Origin: Cupriavidus malaysiensis
GTDB taxonomy: Bacteria > Pseudomonadota > Gammaproteobacteria > Burkholderiales > Burkholderiaceae
Assembly (NCBI RefSeq): GCF_001854325.1
Contig: NZ_CP017756.1
Location: 1-64,000 of the forward strand
DNA: 64,000 nt
Direction of reading: 5' to 3'
In this document: piece after piece, positions 18,392 through 27,876 of the stretch
Layout: each line of letters starts with the position of its first letter
Position numbering within the stretch: position 1 is the first letter of the stretch
Position numbers and translations under genes: made by a program
Notes under the pieces: generated by a model
Seen by the model: only the letters and a program-made list of their open reading frames with translations
The model's database searches: none
What the model was told of the DNA's origin: nothing

Positions 18392-21023
18392 TGCATACCT
18401 CGACTTGTTGCAGGACCTTTACCCACTCGCGCTGGTGGTTGTCGTCACCTCCTCGGAAGCAAATATTCATGATCCTCCTTCTTGAGTTCGCGCATTGTTG
18501 CAACGCGGCCTTCTTCGCCGACAGGATGTCGGCATTCTCACCCACTCGACAGTAAGCCTGACCGGTCTTGCAGTTTTGATCAACCTGACTCCTGAGTTTC
18601 GAGTACTCGTCTTCGTCGCAATCTCCGGGGGGAGTGCTCTTATCAAACTTCTTCACAACTACGTCGACTACATCCCCGCAAGCCTGCTGGAGCTTCGTGA
18701 GAAACCGGAGGACGTGGAGACCAGGACTCACCTCTTCAGCAGCCAAGTTGGGATCCAACGTGGACGCAGGCGTACTCGAAATAGGGTTCCAAGCCTGCCC
18801 CGGGCCCGGACGTAACGGCGGCACGTATGAGTTGGGGAAGGGAATCCCCTGTGCTTGCGCGGACTTGATCAGTCCTGACAGCCAGTCCTTCAACCAGGCG
18901 ACCAAGGCGTTCCAAGTGGAGCTTGCCCCTTGTACAACGCTGGACGCTGCGGCATTCGCACTGACCGCATCACTACCGAAAGGACTGATGGTGCTGCCCT
19001 GCATGTCGGCCTGGGGAATGGTGATGTTGTCCAGGATCTGAATGAGTCGATGGGCCAGATCGTAGGTGTATTGGGTAATGAACCCCTGCGGTCCGGTGAT
19101 GGCAGTGCGTTGCCCGATCGCGTCGTAGTCGTAATGGATGTTTTGGCCATCGATATTCGCGTCGGTCAACCAGCCTCGGGGGCTGTAGGCGTACTTGATC
19201 CGCGATCCATTGACATCGACCGCCTCCAGCAGCCGGCCCGCTCCATCGTATTGCACCGCCGTACCCGTCTGCCCCGCACCGTTGGTGACGGTCATCAGAT
19301 TGCCTTGGCCGTCATACGTGAACGACCACTGGCCGGTCACGCTGTCGTCCACTCTATCGACCGCGGCGGTCACGAGACCATTGGCGTCATAGTTCCAGCC
19401 CGACGACGTCACCGCGCCCACCGGCTGGGCATTCACGCCCTGGCTTCCATTCGCATCGCTCGTCGCGAACCACGCGTATCCGATGAGCTGGCCCTTGTCG
19501 TCGTAGGAGAAGTAGTCGACACGGCCAGGCGCCGCGACCTTGACGGGCAACCGCCAGGTGGGGTGCCACTGCGTAGTCGTAGTCTTGGCATCGCTCGCAC
19601 CGTAGCCTTCGATGCGTTGAGTCTCACGCCCCAAGGTATCGTAGGTGTACCGAGTCTCCCGATTGTTGAAGTCGGTTCGACTCGATACGTTGCCGCTCGC
19701 ATCGTAGGCCGTGCGCTGCGCGACGTTGCCGCACTCCGGACAGGATGCTGATGCCGTTGTTGGTCGTAGTACATTATTGACCAACTCAAACGCTAGGTTC
19801 CGACTGGATCCGTCTGCCGATGTCACAACGGTCTGCCTTTGACCGAGAAACTGTAGCTGGACCTTATCTGCGCCACCGGCATGCTCCGTACCGACCGAAC
19901 GCCCTTGTTCGTCATATGAGTATGAAGCAAAGCGTACGCCGGCTTCATCCGTAATGCCTGTCAGGGCCCAAGGGAAGCGCGAATCCTCATAGTGGTAGGT
20001 GCGGCTCTTGCCGTCCGGCCACGTTACCGATGCCAGCATTCCGTTGGTGTTGTATGCATACTGGCTGGTCTTCTGATCAGGACTCACCATGGTCGCGATG
20101 CGGCCGTTGGCATCGTAGGTGAATTGAATCGAGCGACCAAAACGGCTGGTGATCCGTATCAGCAAGTTGGCACGAGGCGCAATGGTCCGCGGCGTTGTGC
20201 TATCGCTGTAGACCAAGGTAGTGGTCCAACCATTGCGCTCTTGGACGGAGATCAGCTTGCCTGCGCTGTCGTAGTTCTCGACCGAACTTTCATGAGCATC
20301 CTTGTACTGCCAGCCTTGGATGGTGCGGTTCGCATCTAGAACGGGAACAATGCTGTCCGGCTGACCATCCATTGCCAACCAGGTACCCGAGACGGCGGTA
20401 AACCGCACAATTTCTCCGTTCTGCCTGAGTGCGGAGATCATTGGGTACCAAGTGTCCCTCAGTTGCAGGTCAAGGCGACGTTGATACTGATGCATCCAGA
20501 GGCCGCCGAATCCATCCTGTGGCGCCAAGAGATAGCTCGACCGGTACACGCGAGCAAGTGAAATATATTGCTGGTTGGCACTGGAAAAATCGAGTTCATC
20601 GTGACGCTTCACACCAGACCCTGGCATAATCGGGTTACCGACAGGGCAACTTAGATCTCGGATCCCGAAATCACCGGTCATGCCAGCTCGGGTATCGTTG
20701 ATATTATTTACACCTGCCGTAATGGCGTAGTAAGAAGTGCGATCCGCACCATTGAAGGGAGGATAAAAATTCCACTTTACGGTGCAACCTGCAGGACTCG
20801 CACTAAAATCCATACCCACCACATAAGCCGGCGACGTATAGCGCGGATAGATAACCTCTGGCGTACAAAGTTCTTGCGGCGTGAGCTTGACAGTTCGTTG
20901 CTGAGGTGGACTGTTTAGATCAATTTGGAAGAAATAATACCAGCGCTGAATTGCTGCATCGGCGAACACTCCATGAAATAAGAGAAAACAAGCAAAAGCA
21001 AAACGAATTATTATTTTAATCAT
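18381..21023 (-). CDS. Rhs-repeat protein 1 with Sec signal and variable tail
   Basis: An 880-residue protein with an N-terminal signal peptide (IIIRFAFACFLLFHGVFADA). The body is a run of YD/RHS repeats (YTYDTLGRETQRIEGYG, WNYDANGLVTAAVD, YDGQGNLMTVTNGAGQ). The usual pre-toxin block with a DPxGL-type motif is absent. Instead the repeats end at WLKDWLSGLIKSAQAQG and a Cys-rich tail of about 130 residues follows, with CFRGGDDNHQREW near its end, similar to the CFxGGDxxH pattern of some Rhs/CDI toxins (novel toxin 16 type, from memory). It is a near-copy of the next gene except at both ends. Confidence 0.82.
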   Translation of the reverse strand: MIKIIIRFAFACFLLFHGVFADAAIQRWYYFFQIDLNSPPQQRTVKLTPQELCTPEVIYPRYTSPAYVVGMDFSASPAGCTVKWNFYPPFNGADRTSYYAITAGVNNINDTRAGMTGDFGIRDLSCPVGNPIMPGSGVKRHDELDFSSANQQYISLARVYRSSYLLAPQDGFGGLWMHQYQRRLDLQLRDTWYPMISALRQNGEIVRFTAVSGTWLAMDGQPDSIVPVLDANRTIQGWQYKDAHESSVENYDSAGKLISVQERNGWTTTLVYSDSTTPRTIAPRANLLIRITSRFGRSIQFTYDANGRIATMVSPDQKTSQYAYNTNGMLASVTWPDGKSRTYHYEDSRFPWALTGITDEAGVRFASYSYDEQGRSVGTEHAGGADKVQLQFLGQRQTVVTSADGSSRNLAFELVNNVLRPTTASASCPECGNVAQRTAYDASGNVSSRTDFNNRETRYTYDTLGRETQRIEGYGASDAKTTTTQWHPTWRLPVKVAAPGRVDYFSYDDKGQLIGYAWFATSDANGSQGVNAQPVGAVTSSGWNYDANGLVTAAVDRVDDSVTGQWSFTYDGQGNLMTVTNGAGQTGTAVQYDGAGRLLEAVDVNGSRIKYAYSPRGWLTDANIDGQNIHYDYDAIGQRTAITGPQGFITQYTYDLAHRLIQILDNITIPQADMQGSTISPFGSDAVSANAAASSVVQGASSTWNALVAWLKDWLSGLIKSAQAQGIPFPNSYVPPLRPGPGQAWNPISSTPASTLDPNLAAEEVSPGLHVLRFLTKLQQACGDVVDVVVKKFDKSTPPGDCDEDEYSKLRSQVDQNCKTGQAYCRVGENADILSAKKAALQQCANSRRRIMNICFRGGDDNHQREWVKVLQQVEVCNGL

Positions 21024-21198
21024 TTTATAAGAATCCGACTTCCCTGAAAATCAAGCACAACGATGGGGGCTACCGGTACCCCCTCGAAGTGGCACAACTG
21101 AATTTCAACGCCTTCCGGCCAACCCTTGCCTCCCGATTCGCGATTGCAGCGGCCGGATGGCTTCTCTCACGTAATTGGAGCGACCAGGGTCTCCGCCT

Positions 21199-21741
21199 CT
21201 ACCTGTCAAGCATCGGATTCAGTCGCATCGCGGCAATAAACGACAGCAGGTTCGTGAGCATGATGTCCAGCCCGATCATTCGCCCCATAGCATGGTCGAG
21301 GTTAGTCGCCCCTGTGAAGGCAACGAGCAACTCCTGCATGGCAGATCCCCAGCTCAGCAGCCATTTCTCCGCGTCCGACTCCGCAAGCAAGATCTTCCCA
21401 AAGCCATGACTCATGAGAGCGACGACTCGCTTCGGCAAGCTCTCATACATCCCGGCGGTGCTCGCGTCAGCGATCCACGATGTGTGCATGATGTAGGTCG
21501 AGTCTTCCTGGTTACTCGAGCCTTGGTTGCCAAGGATCGCGAGCACATCTACCTCGATCTCATCCAGGAGTAGAAAAACCGGACTCCCGCGATCGTCGGC
21601 CCACTGCGTCACGGCGTCGGCCACCTCCGCGATGTAGCTAAGCCGCGATCGCAGCGATACGAGGAAGGCTTCGGTTCGCTCCATGGCCGGAGAGCGAAGA
21701 TATTCCTCCAGTGCGGGAGGCAATGTAATGGGGGGCCGCAT
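21199..21741 (-). CDS. candidate immunity protein for Rhs 2
   Basis: A 180-residue protein (RPPITLPPALEEYLRSPAMERTEAFLVSLRSRLSYIAEVADAV...) with a hydrophobic patch (GRMIGLDIMLTNLLSFIAAMRLNP) at its end. It starts 11 nt after the stop of the second rhs gene, the place of an immunity gene. It is unrelated to the first candidate, as expected if the two toxins differ. No family recognised. Confidence 0.55.
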   Translation of the reverse strand: MRPPITLPPALEEYLRSPAMERTEAFLVSLRSRLSYIAEVADAVTQWADDRGSPVFLLLDEIEVDVLAILGNQGSSNQEDSTYIMHTSWIADASTAGMYESLPKRVVALMSHGFGKILLAESDAEKWLLSWGSAMQELLVAFTGATNLDHAMGRMIGLDIMLTNLLSFIAAMRLNPMLDR

Positions 21742-21752
21742 AATCGGTTGCC

Positions 21753-24350
21753 TTAGTAGAGGATAGGAACGTCCATGTTGGCGACGCGCTCCCACTCAGG
21801 GAGCTCCAGCGGCCAAGCGATACAGTAGAGCTTGACCCGGCGAATGGCATCCTTCAGGCGGGTCTGCTTCTGCAGAATGGCATTTCGATGTTTCTCGTCG
21901 GATCCGCCAGTTCCGCCGCTCAGGTATTGGGGCAGCCGCTTCGTCGTGAGTTCATGGTACGCGCTCTGCGCTTCGGACCGCGCGCGGGTACAACGCGGGT
22001 CTTCATCGCAGGCCATGGGTTCCGTAAGGCGATTGGCCAACTCTCGCAGGCTGCGATCAAACTGCTGCAGCAGCGCACTCGGATTCTGTCGCAGTCCTGC
22101 CCCGTCCTGCAGCTCCTCGGCCGGCGAGCTCGGCGCGTTCGTCGGCGCCTGACTCTTCGACGGCCAACTTGGCACCGGGATACGCAACAAGCCCGCCTGG
22201 GCATTCGCAGACGGGATCCAGGATGCCACCCAGCCTTTGAGCCACGTCCACAGATTCGACAACGCGCTCTGGACGACACCACTATCGGCTTGCGCTGGCC
22301 GATTGCCAGACAGCGCGCCGAAGGGGCTCGACAAATCACTGGCCTGCGAAGGCGCAGCCGACGCCAGACGCGCGACGAGGCGATGCGCGGCGTCATACTC
22401 GTAGCCTTCGTAGTAGCTTCCCGGGCCCCGCACTGCGGTCAGAAAGCCGTTGGCATCGTACTCATAGCTGCTGACAACGCCATTGACTTCATAGGCCGTG
22501 AGCGAGCCACGCGCATTGTACTGATAGCGCAGCCGCTCACCGTCCGTGTTGATGGCGTCAAGCAGGCGCCCCGCCGCGTCATACTGGATCGCCTGACCAA
22601 CCTTGCCATCACGGTCGGTCAGCGTCTGTAGGTTGCCGTTGGCATCGTAGGTGAAGTACCACTGCCCGGTCACCGTATCGCCAGACATCTCCACTGCCGC
22701 CGTGACTCGACCACTGGCATCGTAGGTCCAGCCCGACGACGTCACCGCACCAGCCGGCTGAGCATTCACGCCCTGGCTGCCATTCGCGTCGCTCGTCGGG
22801 AACCAGGCGTAGCCGATGAGCTGGCCCTTGTCGTCGTAGGAGAAGTAGTCCACACGGCCAGGCGCCGCGACCTTGATCGGCAACCGCCACGTGGGGTGCC
22901 ACTGCGTGGTCGTGGTCTGGGCGTCGCTCGCGCCGTAGCCCTCAATGCGTTGGGTCTCACGGCCCGAGGAGTCGTAGGTGTACCGCGTCTCGCGGTTGTT
23001 GAAGTCGACGCGACTCGACACGTTGCCGCTCGCATCGTAGGTGGTGCGCTGAGCGATACTGCCGCACTCCGGACAGGATGCTGAAGCGGTTGTCGGTCGC
23101 AGCACATTGTTAACCAACTCAAATGCGAGGCTCCGACTGGATCCGTCTGCAGAGGTTACAACGGTTTGCCTTTGACCGAGGAACTGTAGCTGAACCTTAT
23201 CCGCGCCACTGGCATGCTCCGTACCGGTGGCGCGTCCTTGATCGTCGTATGAGTACGAAGCAAAGCGTACGCCGGCTTCATCCGTAATGCCTGTCAGGGC
23301 CCAGGCGAAGCGCGAATCCTCATAGTGGTAGGTGCGGCTCTTTCCGTCCGGCCACGTTACCGATGCCAGCATGCCGTTGGCGTTGTAAGCATACTGGCTG
23401 ACCTTCTGATCAGGACTCACCATGGACGCGATGCGAGCATTCGCATCATAGGTGAACTGGATCGATCGACCAAAGCTGCTAGTGACCCGTATCAGCAAGT
23501 TGGCGCGAGGCGCAATGGCCCGCGGCGTTGAGTTGTCGCTGTAGACCAAGGTAGTGGTCCCGCCATTGCGCTCCTGGACGGAGATAAGCTTGCCCGTGCT
23601 GTCGTAGTTCTCGATCAGATCATTCTTATTGTCTTTGTACTGCCAGCCTTGGATGGCGCGGCTCGCATCGAGAATGGGAACAATGCTGTCTGGCTGACCA
23701 TCCATCGCCAACCACGTACCCGAGACCGCGGTAAACCGAACAATTTCTCCATTCTGTCTGAGCGCAGAGATCATCGGGTACCCGCTCTGCCGCAACTGTA
23801 GATCAAGCCGTCGTTGGTACTGATGCATCCAGAGCTTTCCGAATCCATCCTGCGGGGCGATCAGGTAGCCGGATCGATACCGGCGGCCGAGGGAACTCAA
23901 GGGGCCATCAGTTGCGGCGTAGTCAAACTCCACGAGAGTCTTCACGCCAGACCCAGGCATGATCGGGTTACCGACGGGGCAACTTAGATCTCGGATCCCG
24001 AAATCACCAGTCAAGCCGGCCCGGGTATCGGTAATATTCGTCGCGTCAGCCCAAATTGCGTAGTTTGAGATTCTATCCGTCGCCATGTGATAAGGCGGCA
24101 GCATGTTCCATTTCACGGAACAATGACTCGGAGCAATATATTCTATACTGACTACATAATATGGCGCCTGATAACGAGGGGAGATTATCTCAGATGTGCA
24201 GAGATCTTCTGGCGTAAGCCTAATAGGTCGATTTGGATTATTATTATCAGCCTGAAAAAAATAGTACCAACTCTGGATCGTGTCCGCCGAAGTCGAACTC
24301 GAAAAAAGTGCCCCAAAAATAAGCGCACAGCATATTATTATATTATGCAT
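21753..24350 (-). CDS. Rhs-repeat protein 2 with Sec signal and variable tail
   Basis: An 865-residue paralogue of the previous Rhs protein. It has its own signal peptide (IIICCALIFGALFSSSTSADT) and the same repeat body (SYDDQGRATGTEHASGADKVQLQFLGQRQTV and so on). The repeats end at WLKGWVASWIPSANAQAG. The tail then differs: ACDEDPRCTRARSEAQSAYHELTTKRLPQYLSGGTGGSDEKHRNAIL, then RVKLYCIAWPLELPEW. This tail is probably the toxic part; I cannot name it. The ATG at 24350 gives a good signal peptide. As in copy 1, the canonical pre-toxin motif is missing. Confidence 0.82.
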   Translation of the reverse strand: MHNIIICCALIFGALFSSSTSADTIQSWYYFFQADNNNPNRPIRLTPEDLCTSEIISPRYQAPYYVVSIEYIAPSHCSVKWNMLPPYHMATDRISNYAIWADATNITDTRAGLTGDFGIRDLSCPVGNPIMPGSGVKTLVEFDYAATDGPLSSLGRRYRSGYLIAPQDGFGKLWMHQYQRRLDLQLRQSGYPMISALRQNGEIVRFTAVSGTWLAMDGQPDSIVPILDASRAIQGWQYKDNKNDLIENYDSTGKLISVQERNGGTTTLVYSDNSTPRAIAPRANLLIRVTSSFGRSIQFTYDANARIASMVSPDQKVSQYAYNANGMLASVTWPDGKSRTYHYEDSRFAWALTGITDEAGVRFASYSYDDQGRATGTEHASGADKVQLQFLGQRQTVVTSADGSSRSLAFELVNNVLRPTTASASCPECGSIAQRTTYDASGNVSSRVDFNNRETRYTYDSSGRETQRIEGYGASDAQTTTTQWHPTWRLPIKVAAPGRVDYFSYDDKGQLIGYAWFPTSDANGSQGVNAQPAGAVTSSGWTYDASGRVTAAVEMSGDTVTGQWYFTYDANGNLQTLTDRDGKVGQAIQYDAAGRLLDAINTDGERLRYQYNARGSLTAYEVNGVVSSYEYDANGFLTAVRGPGSYYEGYEYDAAHRLVARLASAAPSQASDLSSPFGALSGNRPAQADSGVVQSALSNLWTWLKGWVASWIPSANAQAGLLRIPVPSWPSKSQAPTNAPSSPAEELQDGAGLRQNPSALLQQFDRSLRELANRLTEPMACDEDPRCTRARSEAQSAYHELTTKRLPQYLSGGTGGSDEKHRNAILQKQTRLKDAIRRVKLYCIAWPLELPEWERVANMDVPILY

Positions 24351-24502
24351 TAGTAATTTACCCCACTTCCCTGAAATATAACCCCGGAACCTCGACAAGA
24401 AACCGAAGATGAGTCTATCAAAATTATTCTCTGCAATTGAATCGAGGCAAAATCGGCGCGGATCAGAGCAACGCGAGCAGATGCGACCGCCATCCAGGCC
24501 AC

Positions 24503-24706
24503 TCAGACGCCGGCCATGAAACGAAGTGCGGCCACGATCAATGGTGAGAGCGGCTTCCTAGATTTGACGTACGAGGACATCTGAGACGACGAACCCCGAG
24601 TGGCCCACTTGGATCCACGTTCGACCGCGGGACCCATGCGAATAGAGGACTCGTTACGTTGCAAACGCAAAGCGCAAACGTCCCCCAAGTTTCCTGAGAG
24701 CTTCAT
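24503..24706 (-). CDS. possible small protein
   Basis: A 67-residue frame (MKLSGNLGDVCALRLQRNESSIRMG...) with a GGAAGGGG ribosome-site-like sequence 8 nt before the ATG, located upstream of the Rhs operon. No similarity is known to me and the codon pattern is not convincing. It may be only an open frame. The rest of 24351-24969 shows no gene that I can support. Confidence 0.25.
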   Translation of the reverse strand: MKLSGNLGDVCALRLQRNESSIRMGPAVERGSKWATRGSSSQMSSYVKSRKPLSPLIVAALRFMAGV

Positions 24707-24969
24707 TTTTGTAACCCCTTCCCTGCGATTGCCACTTGATGCGGCATATATTGTGTGAAGCGGAGTCTAAATGAAGCGGCGTCGAAGCCTCTATAGTTTT
24801 ACTTAACTCTCAATTAAGTGTTGTTTATACCGCCTCCTACCGCGTTCGTCGTCAAGGTTGCGGGCGTCGGCGCAAGCTGCTTGCCACGACGAGTTGTTGA
24901 CCCGGCAAAGGCCACAGCGGCGTACTTGATGCGCACCTGTTGCTATGTCGTCAAAAGGTCCACAGGCAG

Positions 24970-25511
24970 CTACGGCCGAAACTGCGCCCGCCCCAGGAAC
25001 GGCTGTGGCACGGTCGCAGCGGGGATGTACAGGGGGTGCTTTGGACTACCGTCACGGTTCAGCCCAAGATGGTGAAGAAGCCCTAGCCCCCCACGCATCC
25101 GGATCATCCGCAGTACCTCGGAGGCGCGTACCGGTGCCGCCTTGTGGGCACCCAACGCACAGATGACCATTGCGGACCGCTCCAGCGCATCCAATATGGA
25201 AAAGCCTGCCCAATAGGGATCCCCCAGCGGAGCCGGATGCTTCAGCAGTCCCACTGGATTAGTCGATCGCAGGGGAAACAGATTGACCACCTCCAGCCCC
25301 CCCATACTTTCCGGCGATCGCGCGCTGCACGCAGCGAGTGATGGTCGGGTCGTCGACCTTGAGGTCGGCCATCGACGCGTTGAGCATGATGAAGCCCAGC
25401 GCAGGCCGGTCGCTGTCCCATTCGCGCCAGAGGCGGTAGCGGTATTGCTAGCAGTCCGACAGGATGGCGCCGGCCTTCCCGACGAAGGTCTGGGTGACGA
25501 GGCGCTTCATG
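24970..25511 (-). pseudogene. DUF1643-family gene with nonsense codon and frameshift
   Basis: Three open pieces together make one DUF1643 protein. It starts with MKRLVTQTFVGKAGAILSDC, hits a TAG, goes on in the same frame with QYRYRLWREWDSDRPALGFIMLNAS and DDPTITRCVQRAIAGKYGG, then shifts frame in a run of seven G and ends with LEVVNLFPLRSTNPVGLLKHP and LGAHKAAPVRASEVLRM. Removing one G restores the frame. DUF1643 proteins are small and common on phages and islands, with unknown function. Two separate lesions argue for real decay, although the homopolymer one could be a sequencing error. Confidence 0.75.
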
Positions 25512-25582
25512 ACACGATTATTCTGCGAAGAAATGAGAGTCGTCCGATTGCCGGCTCCGGCCGCGCCGGTAGACTGGCCGGC

Positions 25583-25813
25583 ATGGGTACAACCGAAGAC
25601 GACCTGCGCGCTGAGATCGCCGCGCTGCAACTGATGGTGCGGGCTATGGCCGAGGTACTGCCGCCGGCCGGCGTGGCCCGTGCGGTTGCACGCGCCCGAC
25701 TCGACTGCACCGAGCTGGCGATGCGGCACCGAGCCGGTGGCCTGGGCGTTGAGGCCGGTCGCATAGCGCGCGCGATGGCACGACTGGCGGATGACGTGAC
25801 GCGGTTCGGGTAA
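25583..25813 (+). CDS. small hypothetical protein
   Basis: A 76-residue helical, Ala/Arg-rich protein (MGTTEDDLRAEIAALQLMVRAMAEVLPPAGVARAVARARLD...). The start of a helix with heptad-like spacing (LRAEIAALQLMVRAM) suggests a short coiled coil. It is transcribed against its neighbours. No family recognised. Confidence 0.5.
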   Translation: MGTTEDDLRAEIAALQLMVRAMAEVLPPAGVARAVARARLDCTELAMRHRAGGLGVEAGRIARAMARLADDVTRFG

Positions 25814-25823
25814 AGGGCGCATC

Positions 25824-26048
25824 TCACCGCCCTCCCCCTTCTGTGGGCCCCTCGATCGAGTTCCTCCGCAAGCTTCTTGCCCTGTCCCCCCTCACAGCGA
25901 TCGCTCGCACGGGCTTCAGCACGATCGGCAGCTGGCTGCCCTTGCAGCCCACTGTGCGGCATCTGGCCTTCGGGTCAAGGCGGTTCCACAGGGCATCCAG
26001 CGTGCAGGGGCAAGAAGGGTACAGCTTCAGCTCAGCATGGGCGGTCAT
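25824..26048 (-). CDS. small Cys-containing hypothetical protein
   Basis: A 74-residue basic protein with four cysteines (YPSCPCTLDALW, then ARCRTVGCKG), possibly a zinc site. The start overlaps the stop of the upstream gene by 4 nt (ATGA), so the two are translated together. No family recognised. Confidence 0.5.
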   Translation of the reverse strand: MTAHAELKLYPSCPCTLDALWNRLDPKARCRTVGCKGSQLPIVLKPVRAIAVRGDRARSLRRNSIEGPTEGGGR

Positions 26049-26443
26049 GCTTCCTCCATTTCGTCCTCAGGCACCGCCAAGCGATGCACGATGGTCGGCA
26101 ACGCGATTTGTGCCGGGGCGATTCCCCAGGCGGCGAGCAGAGCGGTGAAGGCCGGACGTGATACGCGGGGAAGCCGTGTTCGTGGGTTCCAGCCGTTCTT
26201 GGCGAAATCCTCGCGTAACAGGCTAAGCGCGTCCTCGTCCGCGGCTGTGTAGTAGGTTCGGTTGCGGCCAGGCTCGTCTGGGCGTCGCTCGGCGTTCACG
26301 TGCGGCTGGACATAGCGCAGTACTGCGCGCACGTTCGCCCCCGCCGCTTTGATTTCTCTCGCAAACACCTCGGCGCAGACAGAACGGCCATCTAGCAAGG
26401 CGTCGATGACGGCCAGTGCCACGGATCTGCGGCCTGTCGTCAT
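26045..26443 (-). CDS. conserved hypothetical, helix-turn-helix-like
   Basis: A 132-residue protein. The first half (SVALAVIDALLDGRSVCAEVFAREIKAAGANVRAVLRYVQPHV) looks like a small winged-helix domain with a turn at GANVRAVLR. The ribosome site is AGGAACAGG directly before the ATG. It shares a divergent promoter region with the TonB-like gene at 26510. Possibly a regulator; not assigned to a family. Confidence 0.55.
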   Translation of the reverse strand: MTTGRRSVALAVIDALLDGRSVCAEVFAREIKAAGANVRAVLRYVQPHVNAERRPDEPGRNRTYYTAADEDALSLLREDFAKNGWNPRTRLPRVSRPAFTALLAAWGIAPAQIALPTIVHRLAVPEDEMEEA

Positions 26444-26509
26444 CCTGTTCCTTCCTGATGCCGAGCTGCGCTAGCCTCCGCCGTTCCATAAGAAGAAGGG
26501 GCGACAGAC

Positions 26510-26884
26510 ATGAAGGGCAGTTGGCGATGGGCGGCAATCGCCATGGCGGTCACTGGGACCGCTTGCGCCACGGAACGCCAAGCACCACCCGTCGGCGACG
26601 AGCTGGAATGCACGCTCGCGAAGCCCGTGTACCCGAAGGAGGCGATAGCCGACCGCGCCGCGGGCCGCGCCATGGTCAGATTGAAGGTGGGCGAGTCTGG
26701 CGACGTCGAATACGCAGCAATTGAGCAATCGTCGAGCGATGCGAGGCTTGATCGGGCAGCTGTCGAAGCGATTGCGCGCATGCGGTGCAGACCGGCCGAC
26801 GGATCGGCGTTACCGTTCAGACTCCCCGTCACCACGGTGCAACCCATCGACTTCGAGCTGAGCCAGCCCGCCATGACGGAGTAG
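26510..26884 (+). CDS. TonB C-terminal domain lipoprotein
   Basis: A 124-residue protein with a signal peptide and a Cys at TGTACATE, then a TonB C-terminal domain: KPVYPKEAIADRAAGRAMVRLKVGESGDVEYAAIEQSSSDARLDRAAVEAIARMRCRPA. This short form without the Pro-rich spacer and membrane anchor of true TonB is common on mobile elements. It is the third TonB-C-like sequence in the window. Role unknown. Confidence 0.75.
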   Translation: MKGSWRWAAIAMAVTGTACATERQAPPVGDELECTLAKPVYPKEAIADRAAGRAMVRLKVGESGDVEYAAIEQSSSDARLDRAAVEAIARMRCRPADGSALPFRLPVTTVQPIDFELSQPAMTE

Positions 26885-26894
26885 CTGGTGCCGA

Positions 26895-27239
26895 TCATGC
26901 CGCACTTCCTTCTGCCATGCCGCGCTTGTAGGCAAGATGCCCGCGATGCCATGCCTCGGCCTCGAGCGGCGTGCCCAGCTTGCCATGCGCGCGGCGATGC
27001 GCCACCATCGCGCCGGTCTGCCGCCAGGTGATTTCCACTGCGCCGGCTGCCACAGCGGCCGTACGCTTGCTCAGGCAGATGTCGTAGTGGCGGCGTTCGG
27101 TGCCGGGCTTCTGGAACCAGCGGCGCGCCACGCCGATCCTGGCGGCCATCGCGTGCAGCTCTTCGTCGGTATCGGCAATCATGTGGCACATGACCATTCC
27201 GCGATAGGACGCGCGCATGTCGTCGACATAGACCGTCAT
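26895..27239 (-). CDS. DUF4031 family protein
   Basis: A 114-residue protein that begins MTVYVDDMRASYRGMVMCHMIADTDEELHAMAARIGV and has RRWFQKPGTERRHYDICLSKR, a clear DUF4031 pattern. These are common in phage and island genomes; the VDD and H residues hint at a metal-dependent enzyme but no activity is known to me. It ends a minus-strand series of phage-like genes and overlaps the previous one by 4 nt. Confidence 0.8.
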   Translation of the reverse strand: MTVYVDDMRASYRGMVMCHMIADTDEELHAMAARIGVARRWFQKPGTERRHYDICLSKRTAAVAAGAVEITWRQTGAMVAHRRAHGKLGTPLEAEAWHRGHLAYKRGMAEGSAA

Positions 27240-27592
27240 AGTCGCCCCCCCCTCACGCGGTACTCCCAGTGGTGTCCCCCGCTACCGCCGTGGCTCACAT
27301 ACTTGACGTCGATCCCGTATGCATCAGCCTCCCGCTGGCAAAGGTGGGCGTGGCAGAACCGGCCCAGCGCGGCCTCCCAGTCTTTCGGAATCGCGGCGCG
27401 CACTTGGCTCTCCACAATCCCGGCCGGCCCCGACTGGATGACGGCTGCGATGGCGGCCTTGAACTCAGGGCTCTGCGCCAGCGCGGATTGCCCTGACTCT
27501 CGCGGCGTGAGTCCCGGGTAGGGGAACGACTCGAATCGGGTCTCATCGAGCTGCGGCGCGGGCGGGACGAGAAGCAGGTCGGATTGGTGCAT
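27236..27592 (-). CDS. hypothetical phage-like protein
   Basis: A 118-residue protein (SDLLLVPPAPQLDETRFESFPYPGLTPRESGQSALAQSPEFKAAI...). The end, VKYVSHGGSGGHHWEYRV, and the helix FKAAIAAVIQSGPAGIVESQVRAAIPKDWEAALGRF are distinctive but not assigned. The start touches the stop of the previous gene (TGATG) and the stop overlaps the next start, so it is part of a tightly coupled chain. Confidence 0.55.
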   Translation of the reverse strand: MHQSDLLLVPPAPQLDETRFESFPYPGLTPRESGQSALAQSPEFKAAIAAVIQSGPAGIVESQVRAAIPKDWEAALGRFCHAHLCQREADAYGIDVKYVSHGGSGGHHWEYRVRGGRL

Positions 27593-27876
27593 CACGCCGC
27601 ACCTCCCTCGCGCCGGCCGGTTGGCACGCAGCCGAGCTCGCGCGGACCAGCAAGGCGGGCGCTGAAGCGCGCGCCACGTGGCGGCCGGCTTACCATGTTG
27701 GCCTGGACACATACAATTGCTCGTTCGGCGGTCCTGGCGCGGGCGTAGAACGTCGCATGATAGGTCGGACGTTTTTCCGGGCCCGCGGTCACATCCACCG
27801 TCCACTTTTTCCACTCCTTGTCGCGCCAGTAGGCCTCGGCATCGGCGGCATCACCAAACGGCAGGGCGCGTTGCAT
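27592..27876 (-). CDS. hypothetical phage-like protein
   Basis: A 94-residue protein (MQRALPFGDAADAEAYWRDKEWKKWTVDVTAGPEKRPTYHATFYARARTAERAIVCVQANM). The residues around THATFYARARTAERA suggest a beta-beta-alpha fold, seen in small phage proteins. Start and stop are coupled to both neighbours. No function known. Confidence 0.55.
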   Translation of the reverse strand: MQRALPFGDAADAEAYWRDKEWKKWTVDVTAGPEKRPTYHATFYARARTAERAIVCVQANMVSRPPRGARFSARLAGPRELGCVPTGRREGGAA

